From NCBI RefSeq assembly GCF_045689735.1, contig NZ_CP142685.1, forward strand, positions 496,001 through 560,000: a DNA stretch of 64,000 nucleotides. The letters run 5' to 3'. The stretch comes from Halothiobacillus sp045689735 (GTDB lineage Bacteria > Pseudomonadota > Gammaproteobacteria > Halothiobacillales > Halothiobacillaceae). The notes below the pieces were generated by a model. It did not search any database. It saw only the letters and a list, made by a program, of their open reading frames with translations, and was not told the DNA's origin. The position numbers were made by a program, and so were the translations under genes. Shown piece by piece: positions 1 to 9,601 of the stretch; position 1 is the first letter of the stretch, and each line of letters starts with the position of its first letter.

Positions 1-876
1 GGGCGGTATATCGAGTTTTGCAAGAGTACGGTGGAAATCGGGATGTCGCTCGCGGGTCTGCGGGTGGTGGTTGACTGTGCGCATGGTGCGGCCTATCAAG
101 TCGCGCCCCGCGTCTTTTCCGAATTGGGTGCTGAAGTGATCCGGATGGGGGTTGAGCCGGACGGGTTGAATATCAACGATGGGGTCGGGTCAACCGAGCC
201 CGCTGCGCTGATTCGTGCGGTGAGCGAATTTCGAGCCGATCTGGGGATCGCGCTGGATGGCGATGGCGATCGGGTGTTGCTGGTGGATAACCAAGGGCGT
301 GTGCTCGATGGCGATCAACTGCTCTATATCATCGCGTCGGATCGTGTTGCCCATGCGGGCTATCGCGGTGGGGTGGTTGGCACCTTGATGAGCAACCTCG
401 GATTGGAGCAGGCCGTCGCGGCACTGGGGTTGCCCTTCACGCGGGCCAAGGTCGGTGACCGCTATGTGCACGAAGAGCTGCGTCGACAGCAGTGGCTGCT
501 GGGCGGGGAATCGTCGGGACACATTCTGTGTCTTGATCGGCATACCACGGGCGATGGCATCATTGCCGCCTTGCAAGTCTTGGCGGCCATGCAGCACCAG
601 TCGCTTGCGCTGGCAGAGCTGGCATCCGGCATGACTTTGTTTCCACAAACGCTGGTGAATGTGCGCACCCCGCGTGCGGTAGATCTCTCTGCGCCCGCAA
701 TTGTGGCAGCGGTGCGGTCGGTTGAAGCAGCGCTCGGCCATCGTGGACGGGTATTGCTACGCGCATCAGGCACCGAACCGCTGATTCGGGTCATGGTGGA
801 GGGAGAGCAGAAGGCAGAAGTCACCGGCTATGCGGAAGAGATTGCGGCGGCGGTTCGCCGAACGACGGGGGAATGA
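1..876 (+). CDS. glmM: Phosphoglucosamine mutase, 3' part
   Basis: The frame is open from base 1 and is cut by the window edge, so the N-terminal part with the phosphoserine loop is missing. GlmM converts glucosamine-6-phosphate to glucosamine-1-phosphate for UDP-GlcNAc, peptidoglycan and LPS synthesis in the cytoplasm. Visible family motifs are the metal-binding loop DGDGDR, the sugar-binding GGESSGH and the phosphate-binding RASGTEPLIRVM near the C-terminus. It lies directly upstream of tpiA, as in many gammaproteobacteria. The 138-base gap to tpiA holds a short direct repeat (TTCGTGCGTAA twice) and no clear terminator. Confidence 0.96.
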   Translation, partial: GRYIEFCKSTVEIGMSLAGLRVVVDCAHGAAYQVAPRVFSELGAEVIRMGVEPDGLNINDGVGSTEPAALIRAVSEFRADLGIALDGDGDRVLLVDNQGRVLDGDQLLYIIASDRVAHAGYRGGVVGTLMSNLGLEQAVAALGLPFTRAKVGDRYVHEELRRQQWLLGGESSGHILCLDRHTTGDGIIAALQVLAAMQHQSLALAELASGMTLFPQTLVNVRTPRAVDLSAPAIVAAVRSVEAALGHRGRVLLRASGTEPLIRVMVEGEQKAEVTGYAEEIAAAVRRTTGE

Positions 877-1014
877 GCCGTTTTCGTGCGTAAATTTCGT
901 GCGTAACCATTGATTTCATCGCGTGTCGCCAGTACCCTAACGCACCCTTGAAACGGGTCGTGAGTGCTTTGGCGTGTTTCTCGCCGCGCGCTGGTAAAAA
1001 AGAGTAGTTGTCTT

Positions 1015-1776
1015 ATGCGTCAACCGGTGGTGATCGGTAACTGGAAGCTGAACGGAAGCCCCGCCTCAACAGAGGCTTGGGTGAGTGCCGTCCTGTCGGG
1101 AATGGGGGCGCTGGATGCCGTAGAAATTGGCCTTTGTCCGCCGTTCGTGCTGATTCCCACGGCGGTGCGTCAAGCGGCGGGTTCTGCGTTGCAGATAGGC
1201 GGGCAAGACTGCGCGGAATACCTCAGCGGCGCATACACTGGCGAAGTTTCTGCGGACTTACTGCGTGCGGTGGGTTGTCATTATGTGATTCTGGGGCACT
1301 CCGAGCGCAGAGCACTGTTTGGTGAAACGGATGCGGTCATTGCGCGCAAAATGGTGCGCGCCTTGGCTGCTGGGCTTGTCCCGGTGTTGTGTGTCGGCGA
1401 AACCCTGGCCGAGCGTGAAGCCGGCCAGATGGAGGCTGTCGTGCGCCAGCAACTGCGAGCGGTAGTTGATGTCGTCGGAATCCAAGCGTTCGAGCGCAGT
1501 ATTATTGCCTATGAGCCGGTTTGGGCGATTGGTACGGGGGTGACAGCGACGCCAGATCAGGCTCAGGCGATGCACGCATTTATTCGGGGATTGCTTGCGG
1601 AGTACAACCCGCATGTGGCACGCATGGTGCGCTTGCAATATGGTGGCTCCGTCAAACCCGATAATGCGGCTCAGCTTTTTTCCCAGCCAGACATTGATGG
1701 TGGGCTGATTGGCGGTGCCTCGCTGAAAGCCGAAGAATTTCTATCGATTTGCCGCGCTGCGGCCGATGCTCGTTGA
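1015..1776 (+). CDS. tpiA: Triosephosphate isomerase
   Basis: Interconverts dihydroxyacetone phosphate and glyceraldehyde-3-phosphate in glycolysis/gluconeogenesis. The 253-residue length is normal for the family. The substrate-binding Lys11 (GNWKLNG), electrophile His95 (GHSERR), catalytic Glu167 (AYEPVWAIGTG) and the phosphate-binding YGGSV segment are all present. The frame is open further upstream to a GTG at 964, but homologues begin at this ATG just before the GNWKLNG strand. The stop codon abuts secG, so the two are probably cotranscribed. Confidence 0.97.
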   Translation: MRQPVVIGNWKLNGSPASTEAWVSAVLSGMGALDAVEIGLCPPFVLIPTAVRQAAGSALQIGGQDCAEYLSGAYTGEVSADLLRAVGCHYVILGHSERRALFGETDAVIARKMVRALAAGLVPVLCVGETLAEREAGQMEAVVRQQLRAVVDVVGIQAFERSIIAYEPVWAIGTGVTATPDQAQAMHAFIRGLLAEYNPHVARMVRLQYGGSVKPDNAAQLFSQPDIDGGLIGGASLKAEEFLSICRAAADAR

Positions 1777-1785
1777 GTGCACTTC

Positions 1786-2241
1786 ATGCAAATTTTGATT
1801 CTGATTATTCATGTGCTGATTGGTCTGGTGCTGATCGGGCTGGTCTTGATTCAGCACGGTAAGGGTGCAGATGCGGGGGCGGCTTTTGGTTCCGGTGCTT
1901 CGGGGACGGTATTTGGTGCGCGCGGTGCGGCCAGTTTTCTGCAAAAGTTGACTGGATGGTTGGTCGTCGCTTTTTTTGCGACCAGTTTGCTCCTCGCCTA
2001 TGTCATTAACGCTTCACACAACCCGACGAGCGTGGTAGATTCTGTGCCCGCTCCAAAGACGGAGCCTGCATCGACCGTGCCCAATTCTGCGCCTTCCTCA
2101 ACTGTCCCTGCTACTCCGGGGGCGGCGGAGCAAGGTAAGCCTGCTGATGTGCCATCCACAGTCAGCGGTGAGCAGTCGCCTCCGGGTGCCGAGAATCAAG
2201 GTAAATCCGGCGCTGCGCCGGGGGCTGCTGTGGGGCATTGA
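1786..2241 (+). CDS. secG: Protein translocase subunit SecG
   Basis: Small inner-membrane subunit of SecYEG that promotes SecA-driven preprotein export. Two hydrophobic segments (about residues 2-22 and 48-70) flank the conserved loop with LIQHGKGADAGAAFGSGASG. The C-terminal tail is long and rich in Pro, Ala, Ser and Thr (about residues 85-151) and is poorly conserved in the family. A GTG three codons upstream (1777), directly after the tpiA stop, is an alternative start. The tpiA-secG-tRNA-Leu-nuo order is a known arrangement in gammaproteobacteria. Confidence 0.93.
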   Translation: MQILILIIHVLIGLVLIGLVLIQHGKGADAGAAFGSGASGTVFGARGAASFLQKLTGWLVVAFFATSLLLAYVINASHNPTSVVDSVPAPKTEPASTVPNSAPSSTVPATPGAAEQGKPADVPSTVSGEQSPPGAENQGKSGAAPGAAVGH

Positions 2242-2339
2242 TAGTGCTCGTGCCGAGCCAGTTTTCGTATCGGAAATGGTTCGGGCGGGCTGCGCAGTGA
2301 ATGGCCTCGGAATGGAGGCCGATCACTGAGCAAGATTTC

Positions 2340-2424
2340 GCGGACGTGGTGGAATTGGTAGACACGCTATCTTGAGGGGGTAGTGGCGAAAGCTGTGTGG
2401 GTTCGAGTCCCACCGTCCGCACCA
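2340..2424 (+). tRNA. tRNA-Leu (anticodon GAG)
   Basis: An 85-nt class II tRNA with encoded CCA. The acceptor arm GCGGACG pairs with CGTCCGC, the T-arm carries GTTCGAGTC, and a long variable arm is present. The anticodon loop TTGAGGG gives GAG at 2374-2376. It sits between secG and nuoA, the usual position of this tRNA in related genomes. Confidence 0.97.
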
Positions 2425-2535
2425 AATTGATGAGAAGAGGGAGCCGACTCAGTCCACAGTTGACGCTGTGCGCTGGGATTTGGTTTGTGCGCAAAAACCA
2501 CGAACGGCGTTCGTGTGAACTTGAGAGGGTGACCT

Positions 2536-2892
2536 GTGCTTGAAGGCTATCTTCCCATCCTGATTTTCTTCGGCGTGGCTACGCTGTTTTCATTGGGTTT
2601 GTTGTTTGGTGGCAAGTTGTTAGCCCCTTCGCGGCCCGACGCTGAAAAAAACTCGGCCTACGAATGTGGCTTTGCGGCGTTCGAAGATGCCCGCATGAAA
2701 TTCGATGTTCGCTACTATTTGGTGGCAATTCTATTCATTATCTTTGATCTCGAAATTGCCTTTTTGTTCCCTTGGGCTATTGCGCTGGATCAAATCGGTA
2801 CTTTTGGTTTGATTGCGATGGCGATCTTTCTCGGGATCCTCGTCGTGGGCTTTGTTTACGAGTGGAAGAAAGGTGCGCTGGAATGGGAATAG
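2536..2892 (+). CDS. nuoA: NADH-quinone oxidoreductase subunit A
   Basis: First gene of the complex I operon. A 118-residue inner-membrane subunit with three hydrophobic helices. Conserved features are the YECGF segment between helices 1 and 2, whose Cys lies near the quinone channel, and the FDLEIAFLFPW stretch of helix 2. It starts with GTG. Its 3' end overlaps nuoB by 10 bases, implying coupled translation. Confidence 0.96.
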   Translation: MLEGYLPILIFFGVATLFSLGLLFGGKLLAPSRPDAEKNSAYECGFAAFEDARMKFDVRYYLVAILFIIFDLEIAFLFPWAIALDQIGTFGLIAMAIFLGILVVGFVYEWKKGALEWE

Positions 2893-3362
2893 AAGGCGTA
2901 TTCGACAAAGGTTTTGTCACCACCTCGGCGGATAAACTCATCAATTGGGCTCGAACCGGTTCGCTGTGGCCGATGACATTTGGTCTGGCCTGCTGTGCGG
3001 TCGAAATGATGCACGCGGGCGCGGCTCGGTATGACCTCGATCGTTTCGGGGTGGTGTTTCGTCCTAGCCCTCGTCAGTCGGATGTCATGATCGTCGCGGG
3101 TACCTTGGTCAACAAAATGGCGCCAGCGCTGCGTAAGGTTTACGATCAAATGGCCGAACCTCGCTGGGTGATTTCCATGGGATCCTGTGCGAACGGCGGG
3201 GGGTATTACCATTATTCCTACGCGGTCGTCCGGGGTTGTGATCGCGTTGTGCCGGTCGATATCTATGTGCCGGGTTGCCCGCCGACGGCTGAAGCCTTGC
3301 TGTACGGCATCATCCAACTGCAAAACAAGATTCGTCGCACTAATACGATCGCCCGTGGCTGA
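2883..3362 (+). CDS. nuoB: NADH-quinone oxidoreductase subunit B (cluster N2)
   Basis: Peripheral-arm subunit that carries the terminal [4Fe-4S] cluster N2 and passes electrons to quinone. The four cluster ligands are visible: tandem Cys37-Cys38 (LACCAVEMM), Cys102 (MGSCANGGG) and Cys132 (VPGCPPTAEAL). At 159 residues the length is standard. The open frame extends upstream inside nuoA, but the family N-terminus (MGIEGVF) fixes the start at 2883. Confidence 0.97.
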   Translation: MGIEGVFDKGFVTTSADKLINWARTGSLWPMTFGLACCAVEMMHAGAARYDLDRFGVVFRPSPRQSDVMIVAGTLVNKMAPALRKVYDQMAEPRWVISMGSCANGGGYYHYSYAVVRGCDRVVPVDIYVPGCPPTAEALLYGIIQLQNKIRRTNTIARG

Positions 3363-3391
3363 TCGTCTGTTCCTGAGGGGTAAACGGAACA

Positions 3392-4111
3392 ATGATTGTC
3401 CAACAAGTGCTTGATCCGGAGTTGCAGACCGCATTGACCGCCACGCTGGGCGATATGATCCAGTCTTTGGTGGTCGCGCACGATGAAGTCACCATCGAAG
3501 TGCGGGCGGCGGATTGGCTGCGTGCCGCCGCATTATTGGCGCAGTCTTCGGCCACCCGTTTTGATCAATGCAGTGATTTGTGCGGGGTGGATTATCTTGA
3601 GTATGGTCAGCCGGAGTGGGCTGGCGAGGAATCGGTTTCGCGCACGGGGTACAGCCGTGGCGTAGCACCGGCCAGTAATGGGCGGTTGAAGTTTGGGGAG
3701 GCGCTCCCTTCCGCGGATCAGAGCCGCCCCCGTTTTGCGGTGGTGGCTCATCTGCTGTCTTACACGCACAACTGGCGGCTCCGGGTACGCATTCCCTGCG
3801 AAGACGCGGCCATGCCGGAGGTGCCTTCGGTCGTTTCGATTTGGCCGGGTGTTAACTGGTTTGAGCGCGAAGCGTTTGATCTGTTCGGCATTGTGTTCAC
3901 GGATCACCCGGATCTGCGGCGGATTCTGACCGATTATGGTTTTGTCGGTCATCCGATGCGTAAGGATTTTCCGTTGATTGGCCATGTCGAGGTGCGCTTC
4001 GACCCGGAGAAAAACCGAGTGGTTTACGAGCCGGTTTCGATTGAGCCGCGAGTACTGGTTCCACGAGTGCAGCGTCACGATAGCCGTTATGTTGGCCGGA
4101 CGGGAAAATAA
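3392..4111 (+). CDS. nuoC: NADH-quinone oxidoreductase subunit C
   Basis: Connecting subunit of the complex I hydrophilic arm, separate from NuoD here, whereas E. coli has a fused NuoCD. The family signature near residues 150-190 is clear (WFEREAFDLFGI and the DYGF/GHPMRKDFPL segment). The protein has 239 residues. Residues about 70-115 form an insertion (around YGQPEWAGEESVSRTGYSRG) that looks variable relative to the core fold. The stop is 3 bases from the nuoD ATG. Confidence 0.95.
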   Translation: MIVQQVLDPELQTALTATLGDMIQSLVVAHDEVTIEVRAADWLRAAALLAQSSATRFDQCSDLCGVDYLEYGQPEWAGEESVSRTGYSRGVAPASNGRLKFGEALPSADQSRPRFAVVAHLLSYTHNWRLRVRIPCEDAAMPEVPSVVSIWPGVNWFEREAFDLFGIVFTDHPDLRRILTDYGFVGHPMRKDFPLIGHVEVRFDPEKNRVVYEPVSIEPRVLVPRVQRHDSRYVGRTGK

Positions 4112-4114
4112 TTC

Positions 4115-5368
4115 ATGCCAGAAATCGCCAATTACACCCTGAACTTTGGCCCGCAGCATCCGTCTGCGCATGGCGTGTTGCGTCTTGTGCTCGAAATGGA
4201 TGGGGAGACCATCGTGCGTGCCGACCCGCATATTGGTCTGCTGCACCGTGGCACGGAAAAGCTGGCGGAAAGCAAGCCCTACAACCAGTCGATCGGCTAC
4301 ATGGATCGACTGGATTATGTGTCGATGATGTGTAACGAGCACGCCTATGTGCGCGCGATCGAGCAGTTGGTTGGGATCGAGATTCCCGAGCGGGCGCAAT
4401 ACATCCGCGTCATGTTTGACGAGGTGACCCGTATTCTGAACCACTTGTTGTGGCTCGGTGCGCACGCCCTCGACATTGGCGCCATGACGGTGTTCCTCTA
4501 CGCCTTCCGCGAGCGGGAAGACTTGATGGATTGCTACGAGGCCGTATCGGGTGCCCGGCTCCATGCGACTTATTATCGTCCGGGCGGGGTGGCGCGCGAT
4601 TTGCCCGAGCAGATGCCGCAGTACGAACCCTCCAAATGGCATAGCGAGCGGGATGTGCGCCGCATGAACGAGAGTCGGCAAGGCTCTCTGCTGGATTTTC
4701 TTGAAGATTTCACTCAACGCTTTCCCGCGTATGTCGATGAATATGAAACCCTGTTGACAGACAATCGCATCTGGAAACAGCGAACGGTGGATATTGGTGT
4801 GATCTCTCCGGATCGAGCCATAGCGCTGGGATTTACCGGTCCGATGCTGCGGGGTTCGGGCATCGAGTGGGATCTGCGCAAGAAGCAACCCTATGCGGTG
4901 TATGACCGGCTCGATTTCGACATTCCCGTCGGAAAAACGGGGGATTGTTACGACCGTTATCTGGTGCGGGTCGAGGAAATGCGCCAATCCAACCGCATCA
5001 TCCGCCAGTGCATCGACTGGTTGCGGAAAAATCCCGGGCCGGTGATGGTGCAGAATCACAAGATTGCGCCGCCGCGTCGTGAAGAAGTCAAAGCCGATAT
5101 GGAGTCCTTGATCCATCATTTCAAACTGTTCACGGAAGGGTACTGTTTGCCTGAAGGCGAGACCTACGCGGCGGTTGAGCATCCCAAAGGAGAGTTCGGT
5201 ATCTATCTGGTCTCCGATGGTTCGAACAAGCCCTACCGTCTCAAGATTCGGGCACCGGGGTTTGCGCATCTTTCCGGTCTGGACGAGATGTCGCGCGGGC
5301 ATATGTTGGCGGATGTGGTGGCCATCATCGGCACCCAGGATATTGTATTTGGCGAGGTGGATCGGTAA
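4115..5368 (+). CDS. nuoD: NADH-quinone oxidoreductase subunit D (49 kDa type)
   Basis: Subunit that forms the quinone-binding pocket with NuoB. Typical motifs are FGPQHPSAHGVLR at the N-terminus, HIGLLHRGTEKL, and the C-terminal FGEVDR. The 417-residue length fits a free-standing NuoD. The TAA stop shares its last base with the ATG of nuoE, so the genes are translationally coupled. Confidence 0.97.
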   Translation: MPEIANYTLNFGPQHPSAHGVLRLVLEMDGETIVRADPHIGLLHRGTEKLAESKPYNQSIGYMDRLDYVSMMCNEHAYVRAIEQLVGIEIPERAQYIRVMFDEVTRILNHLLWLGAHALDIGAMTVFLYAFREREDLMDCYEAVSGARLHATYYRPGGVARDLPEQMPQYEPSKWHSERDVRRMNESRQGSLLDFLEDFTQRFPAYVDEYETLLTDNRIWKQRTVDIGVISPDRAIALGFTGPMLRGSGIEWDLRKKQPYAVYDRLDFDIPVGKTGDCYDRYLVRVEEMRQSNRIIRQCIDWLRKNPGPVMVQNHKIAPPRREEVKADMESLIHHFKLFTEGYCLPEGETYAAVEHPKGEFGIYLVSDGSNKPYRLKIRAPGFAHLSGLDEMSRGHMLADVVAIIGTQDIVFGEVDR

Positions 5369-5865
5369 TGAAGGCCAGCAAGCTGCACCTGTTGACGGAG
5401 CACACCCGTCATGAAATCGATCATTGGCTCAGTAAATATCCGCCGGAACAAAAACAGTCTGCCTTGCTGGCGGCGTTACGGGAAACCCAGCATCAGAATG
5501 AAGGGTATCTGACCACCGATTTGATGGATGCCGTGGCGGAGTATCTGGAATTGCCCCCCATTTCTGTTTATGAAGTGGCGACCTTTTACTCAATGCTGGA
5601 AACCAAACCCTGTGGTCGGCACCATGTTTCGATTTGTACCAATATCTCCTGCGCCCTGATGGGGGCGGATGACATCGTGGCACACTGCGAGAAGAAGCTG
5701 GGCATCAAAATGGGGCAAAGCACGCCAGATGGCCGGATCTATCTCAAGGTGGAAGAAGAATGCCTTGCTGCCTGCGATGGCGGGCCGATGATGCAGGTCG
5801 ATCATGTGTACTACGAACGGCTCACCCCTGAGAAGGTCGATGCCATTCTCGATGCCCTGAACTAA
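5368..5865 (+). CDS. nuoE: NADH-quinone oxidoreductase subunit E (24 kDa type)
   Basis: Carries the [2Fe-2S] cluster N1a beside the FMN of NuoF. The four ligands are Cys90 and Cys95 (SICTNISC) and Cys132 and Cys136 (ECLAAC). The thioredoxin-like fold and the helix with SVYEVATFYSM are typical. At 165 residues it is of usual length. It overlaps nuoD by one base and is followed 13 bases later by nuoF. Confidence 0.96.
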   Translation: MKASKLHLLTEHTRHEIDHWLSKYPPEQKQSALLAALRETQHQNEGYLTTDLMDAVAEYLELPPISVYEVATFYSMLETKPCGRHHVSICTNISCALMGADDIVAHCEKKLGIKMGQSTPDGRIYLKVEEECLAACDGGPMMQVDHVYYERLTPEKVDAILDALN

Positions 5866-5878
5866 TCCGGAGTCGGCC

Positions 5879-7168
5879 ATGAGTGAACAAGTCTGCTTTG
5901 CCACGATGCAATTTGACGAGCCCTGGTCGCTGGAGAGTTACCTCAAGATTGGGGGGTATTCTGCGTGGCGGAAAATCCTGGCGGAGCGCACCGATCCCGC
6001 GTTGATCATCGAAGAACTCAAGACCTCCAATTTGCGGGGGCGTGGCGGGGCGGGGTTCCCGACCGGGCTCAAGTGGTCGTTTATGCCGCGCAATGCGCCG
6101 GGGCAGAAATATGTGGTCTGCAACTCGGATGAATCCGAGCCGGGCACGGCGAAAGATCGACAAATCCTGCTGAATAATCCCCATGCGCTGGTCGAGGGGA
6201 TGGCGATTGCCGGTTACACCATCGGCGCGACGGTTGGCTATAACTACATGCGCGGCGAGTTTACCGATCTCGTGTTTCGTCGATTCGAAACCGCCGTTAA
6301 GGAAGCCTATGCCCTCGGTCTGCTGGGCAAAAATATTCAGGGCACGGGGATTGATTTCGATCTCTACGGCTCCTTGGGAGCTGGGGCTTATATTTGTGGC
6401 GAAGAAACCGCCTTACTCGAATCGTTGGAGGGAAAAAAAGGGCAGCCCCGATTCAAGCCGCCCTTCCCGGCCAATTTTGGCCTGTATGGCCGACCAACGA
6501 CGGTCAATAACACCGAAACCTTGTCTTCCGTCCCCGCGATCATGCGCAACGGCGGCAAATGGTTTGCTGACCTCGGTGTGCCAAACAGTGGCGGGGTCAA
6601 GTTGTTCTCGGTGTCGGGGCATGTGGCCAAGCCGGGCGTGTTTGAGATTCCGATGGGGCTCCCGTTCGCGGAGCTTTTGGAGATGGCGGGTGGGGTGCGC
6701 GGTGGTCGTCGGCTCAAGGCCGTGATTCCGGGGGGCTCGTCGACGCCCGTCATTCCGGGCGAAGCCATGCTCAAGGTCAATATGGACTATGACTCGATTG
6801 CGAAGGCGGGCACCTTTCTGGGTTCCGGGGGCTTGATCGTGATGGATGAGACGACCGATATGGTGCGTGCCCTGCAGCGGATCTCCCGGTTTTATTATTC
6901 CGAATCCTGCGGACAGTGCACACCCTGCCGCGAAGGCACCGGTTGGCTGTATCGCATGTTGACCCGGATCGTCGAAGGCAAAGGGCAACGCAGTGACCTG
7001 GATCGCCTGGATGATGTGGCCAGCAAGATCGAAGGCCGCACCATCTGTGCCTTGGGCGATGCGGCGGCTGTGCCGGTGCGCAGCTTCCTCAAACATTTCC
7101 GCCCCGAGTTCGAGTACTACATCGAACATGGCCGCAGCATGATTGCCGATGGCCTGGCCACGGTTTAA
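5879..7168 (+). CDS. nuoF: NADH-quinone oxidoreductase subunit F (51 kDa type)
   Basis: NADH dehydrogenase entry subunit that binds NADH, FMN and [4Fe-4S] cluster N3. The flavin-binding GRGGAGFPTGLKW lies near residue 55, the nucleotide-binding segment GAGAYICGEETAL near 165, and the cluster ligands are in SCGQCTPCREGTGW near 345 plus a Cys in TICALGDAA. The 429-residue length is normal. It lies between nuoE and nuoG in the operon. Confidence 0.97.
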   Translation: MSEQVCFATMQFDEPWSLESYLKIGGYSAWRKILAERTDPALIIEELKTSNLRGRGGAGFPTGLKWSFMPRNAPGQKYVVCNSDESEPGTAKDRQILLNNPHALVEGMAIAGYTIGATVGYNYMRGEFTDLVFRRFETAVKEAYALGLLGKNIQGTGIDFDLYGSLGAGAYICGEETALLESLEGKKGQPRFKPPFPANFGLYGRPTTVNNTETLSSVPAIMRNGGKWFADLGVPNSGGVKLFSVSGHVAKPGVFEIPMGLPFAELLEMAGGVRGGRRLKAVIPGGSSTPVIPGEAMLKVNMDYDSIAKAGTFLGSGGLIVMDETTDMVRALQRISRFYYSESCGQCTPCREGTGWLYRMLTRIVEGKGQRSDLDRLDDVASKIEGRTICALGDAAAVPVRSFLKHFRPEFEYYIEHGRSMIADGLATV

Positions 7169-7177
7169 CGCAGTAGG

Positions 7178-9601
7178 GTGAATCACTTGAGCCATCAAGC
7201 GAAAAGCAGTCTGGCAGCCGGTTCTGAAGTGCTGCACGAAGACCTGATTACGATCGAGGTCGATGGTCATCGGCTGCAAGGCCGGAAAGGAGACATGCTG
7301 ATCGAAGTGACCGATCAGGCAGGGATCAACATCCCCCGGTTTTGTTACCACCGTAAACTCTCGATCGCGGCCAATTGCCGGATGTGCCTGGTCGAAGTTG
7401 AGCGGGCACCCAAGCCCCTACCGGCCTGTTCTACGCCGATTTCAGAAGGGATGCGGGTACAAACCCGTAGCCGGAAGGCGTTGGCGGCACAGCGCGCCAC
7501 CATGGAGTTTTTGCTGATCAATCACCCCCTAGATTGCCCGATTTGCGACCAAGGGGGGGAGTGCGAACTGCAAGACCTGGCGATGGGCTACGGCGAAGGC
7601 GTCGGGCAGTATTCGGAAACCAAACGCGTCGTGAAGGACAAAGATATTGGCGCGCTGATCGCCACGGATATGACGCGCTGTATTCATTGCACGCGCTGTG
7701 TCCGTTTCGGCGAGGAAATTGCGGGGTTGAAAGAGCTGGGTGCTGTCGGCCGATCCGAACACATGGAAATTGGAACCTACATTGCCAAAAGCGTGACTTC
7801 GGAGTTGTCGGGCAATGTCATCGATCTGTGCCCGGTAGGGGCGCTGACCGCCAAGCCGTCGCGTTATACCGCGCGCCCGTGGGAGCTGGTGCAACAGCCC
7901 CATATCGGCACCCACGATGCGTTTGGTTCCAATCTCTATTTTCATACCCGTGACGGGCGCATCATGCGTACCGTGCCGCGGGAAAATGACGCCATCAATG
8001 AAACCTGGCTTGCCGACCGCGACCGGTTTGCCTACACCGGACTCTTTACCGATGATCGCCTCGCGCAACCGATGATCAAGCGGTCAGGGGAATGGCAGGC
8101 CACCGATTGGGATACGGCCTTGGGTCATGTCGCCGACCGGTTGCAAAGCATCATTCAACAGCAGGGCGCGTCGGCGGTGGGCGGTTTGATCAGCCCGCAA
8201 TCCAGTCTGGAAGAGTTGTACCTGTTCCAGAAACTGGTTCGCGGACTGGGGTCTAACCATGTCGATCATCGGCTGCGCCAAGAGGACTTTTCTGCCGACT
8301 TGGGCGACCCCGTGATGCCGTGGTTCGGGATGGATATTCCGGCGTTTGCTCAGCAAAAGGTCGTTCTGACCCTCGGCTTGAGCGTGCGTGAAGAGATCCC
8401 ACTATTGGGGCATCGGTTGCGCCAGGCAGCGACCGAAGGCCGGGCTACACTGCATGTCGTTCATCCGTATGAGCAGGCACTCACCTTCGCGGCCAAGCAA
8501 TGGCCTCTGGCGGCTGCCACGGGCATGCTGGATTTCATGATCGCTTTGGCGCGCGCGGCGGGCGTCAGTCTGCCGGAAAATCTGGGTGAAGGCGCCGCGC
8601 CGGCCGGAATGGTGGCTGCCGTTCTGGCGGATCTGCAACGCACCGATGCCGCGGCCATCATCCTGGGTTCTCTGGTTCAGCAAGATCCGCATTTTGGCGC
8701 CATCCGTTACTTGGCGGCGCAAATTGCCAAGGCCACCGGCGCCACCTTATCGGTCATCCCGCAGGGTTCGAATGCGGCGGGCGCCTGGTTGGCCGGTGCC
8801 GTGCCGCATCGCCTGCCGGGCGGCCAGTCTTCTGTCGGTATCGGCGATCATGCGTTGGCGCTGCTTCAGCAGCCCAAGCCCGCCATGATGCTGTTTGGCC
8901 TGGAACCCGGACTGGATACCGTGCTAGGTGCATCAGCCCTTGAGGCGCTGGCTCAGTCGGAATGTGTCGTCTGTCTGACCGCTTACGATACGCCGGCGCT
9001 GCGTGCCGTGGCGGATGTTTTGTTGCCGATCGGTTCTGCCGCCGAAACGGCCGGTACCTGGGTCAACGGTGAGGGCCGCTGGCAGCCCCAGCGCGGGGTG
9101 GTCGGTGCCTTCAAACAGGCGCGGCCGGGTTGGAAAGTTCTGCGCGTACTCGGCAACTTGTGGGATCTGGCCGGGTTTGACTATCTGGATGCCGGTCAGG
9201 TGCGGGATGAGTTGCAGGCTCAGTGTGCGCAAGTGATGCTGTCCAATCACACGGATGTCCTGGGCGCGGTCGTGCGTCCCCAGTCGGCGGATGGCTGGCT
9301 GCGCTGGGCGCCCCTCTCCCCCTATTCGGTTGATCCGGTCGTTCGTCGAGCAGCTCCGCTGCATTTGACTGAGCTGGCCGTCCGGCACCGCAGTTGTCTG
9401 ATGAATCCGGCGGATGCGGCTAAGGCTGGCTTTGTCGCCGGTGATCGGTTGAAGGTTCAGCAAGCAGAGGCCGCAGTGATACTGCCGGTCGTGTTGGATG
9501 AAGGGGTTCAGCCGGGCAGTGTCGTGATCCCCGTGACCGCGCAATCGGCGGAATTGCCGGCGCGCATGGGTCGCGTCCATATCACACGGGAGGTGCACTG
9601 A
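7178..9601 (+). CDS. nuoG: NADH-quinone oxidoreductase subunit G (75 kDa type)
   Basis: Largest peripheral subunit, 807 residues, beginning with GTG. In order it shows an N-terminal [2Fe-2S] ferredoxin domain (cysteines in PRFCYHRKL, NCRMC and PACST), a His-Cys3 [4Fe-4S] motif (NHPLDCPICDQGGEC), a second [4Fe-4S] site (CIHCTRCVRF with a later DLCPVGAL), and a degenerate molybdopterin-oxidoreductase domain from about residue 220 onward. The last base of its stop is the first base of the nuoH ATG. Confidence 0.96.
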   Translation: MNHLSHQAKSSLAAGSEVLHEDLITIEVDGHRLQGRKGDMLIEVTDQAGINIPRFCYHRKLSIAANCRMCLVEVERAPKPLPACSTPISEGMRVQTRSRKALAAQRATMEFLLINHPLDCPICDQGGECELQDLAMGYGEGVGQYSETKRVVKDKDIGALIATDMTRCIHCTRCVRFGEEIAGLKELGAVGRSEHMEIGTYIAKSVTSELSGNVIDLCPVGALTAKPSRYTARPWELVQQPHIGTHDAFGSNLYFHTRDGRIMRTVPRENDAINETWLADRDRFAYTGLFTDDRLAQPMIKRSGEWQATDWDTALGHVADRLQSIIQQQGASAVGGLISPQSSLEELYLFQKLVRGLGSNHVDHRLRQEDFSADLGDPVMPWFGMDIPAFAQQKVVLTLGLSVREEIPLLGHRLRQAATEGRATLHVVHPYEQALTFAAKQWPLAAATGMLDFMIALARAAGVSLPENLGEGAAPAGMVAAVLADLQRTDAAAIILGSLVQQDPHFGAIRYLAAQIAKATGATLSVIPQGSNAAGAWLAGAVPHRLPGGQSSVGIGDHALALLQQPKPAMMLFGLEPGLDTVLGASALEALAQSECVVCLTAYDTPALRAVADVLLPIGSAAETAGTWVNGEGRWQPQRGVVGAFKQARPGWKVLRVLGNLWDLAGFDYLDAGQVRDELQAQCAQVMLSNHTDVLGAVVRPQSADGWLRWAPLSPYSVDPVVRRAAPLHLTELAVRHRSCLMNPADAAKAGFVAGDRLKVQQAEAAVILPVVLDEGVQPGSVVIPVTAQSAELPARMGRVHITREVH

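Noticed and set aside
3533..5302. 589-codon open frame on the minus strand
   Set aside because: It is the antisense shadow of nuoC and nuoD, which have full family motifs; its translation is His/Arg/Gln-rich and matches nothing.
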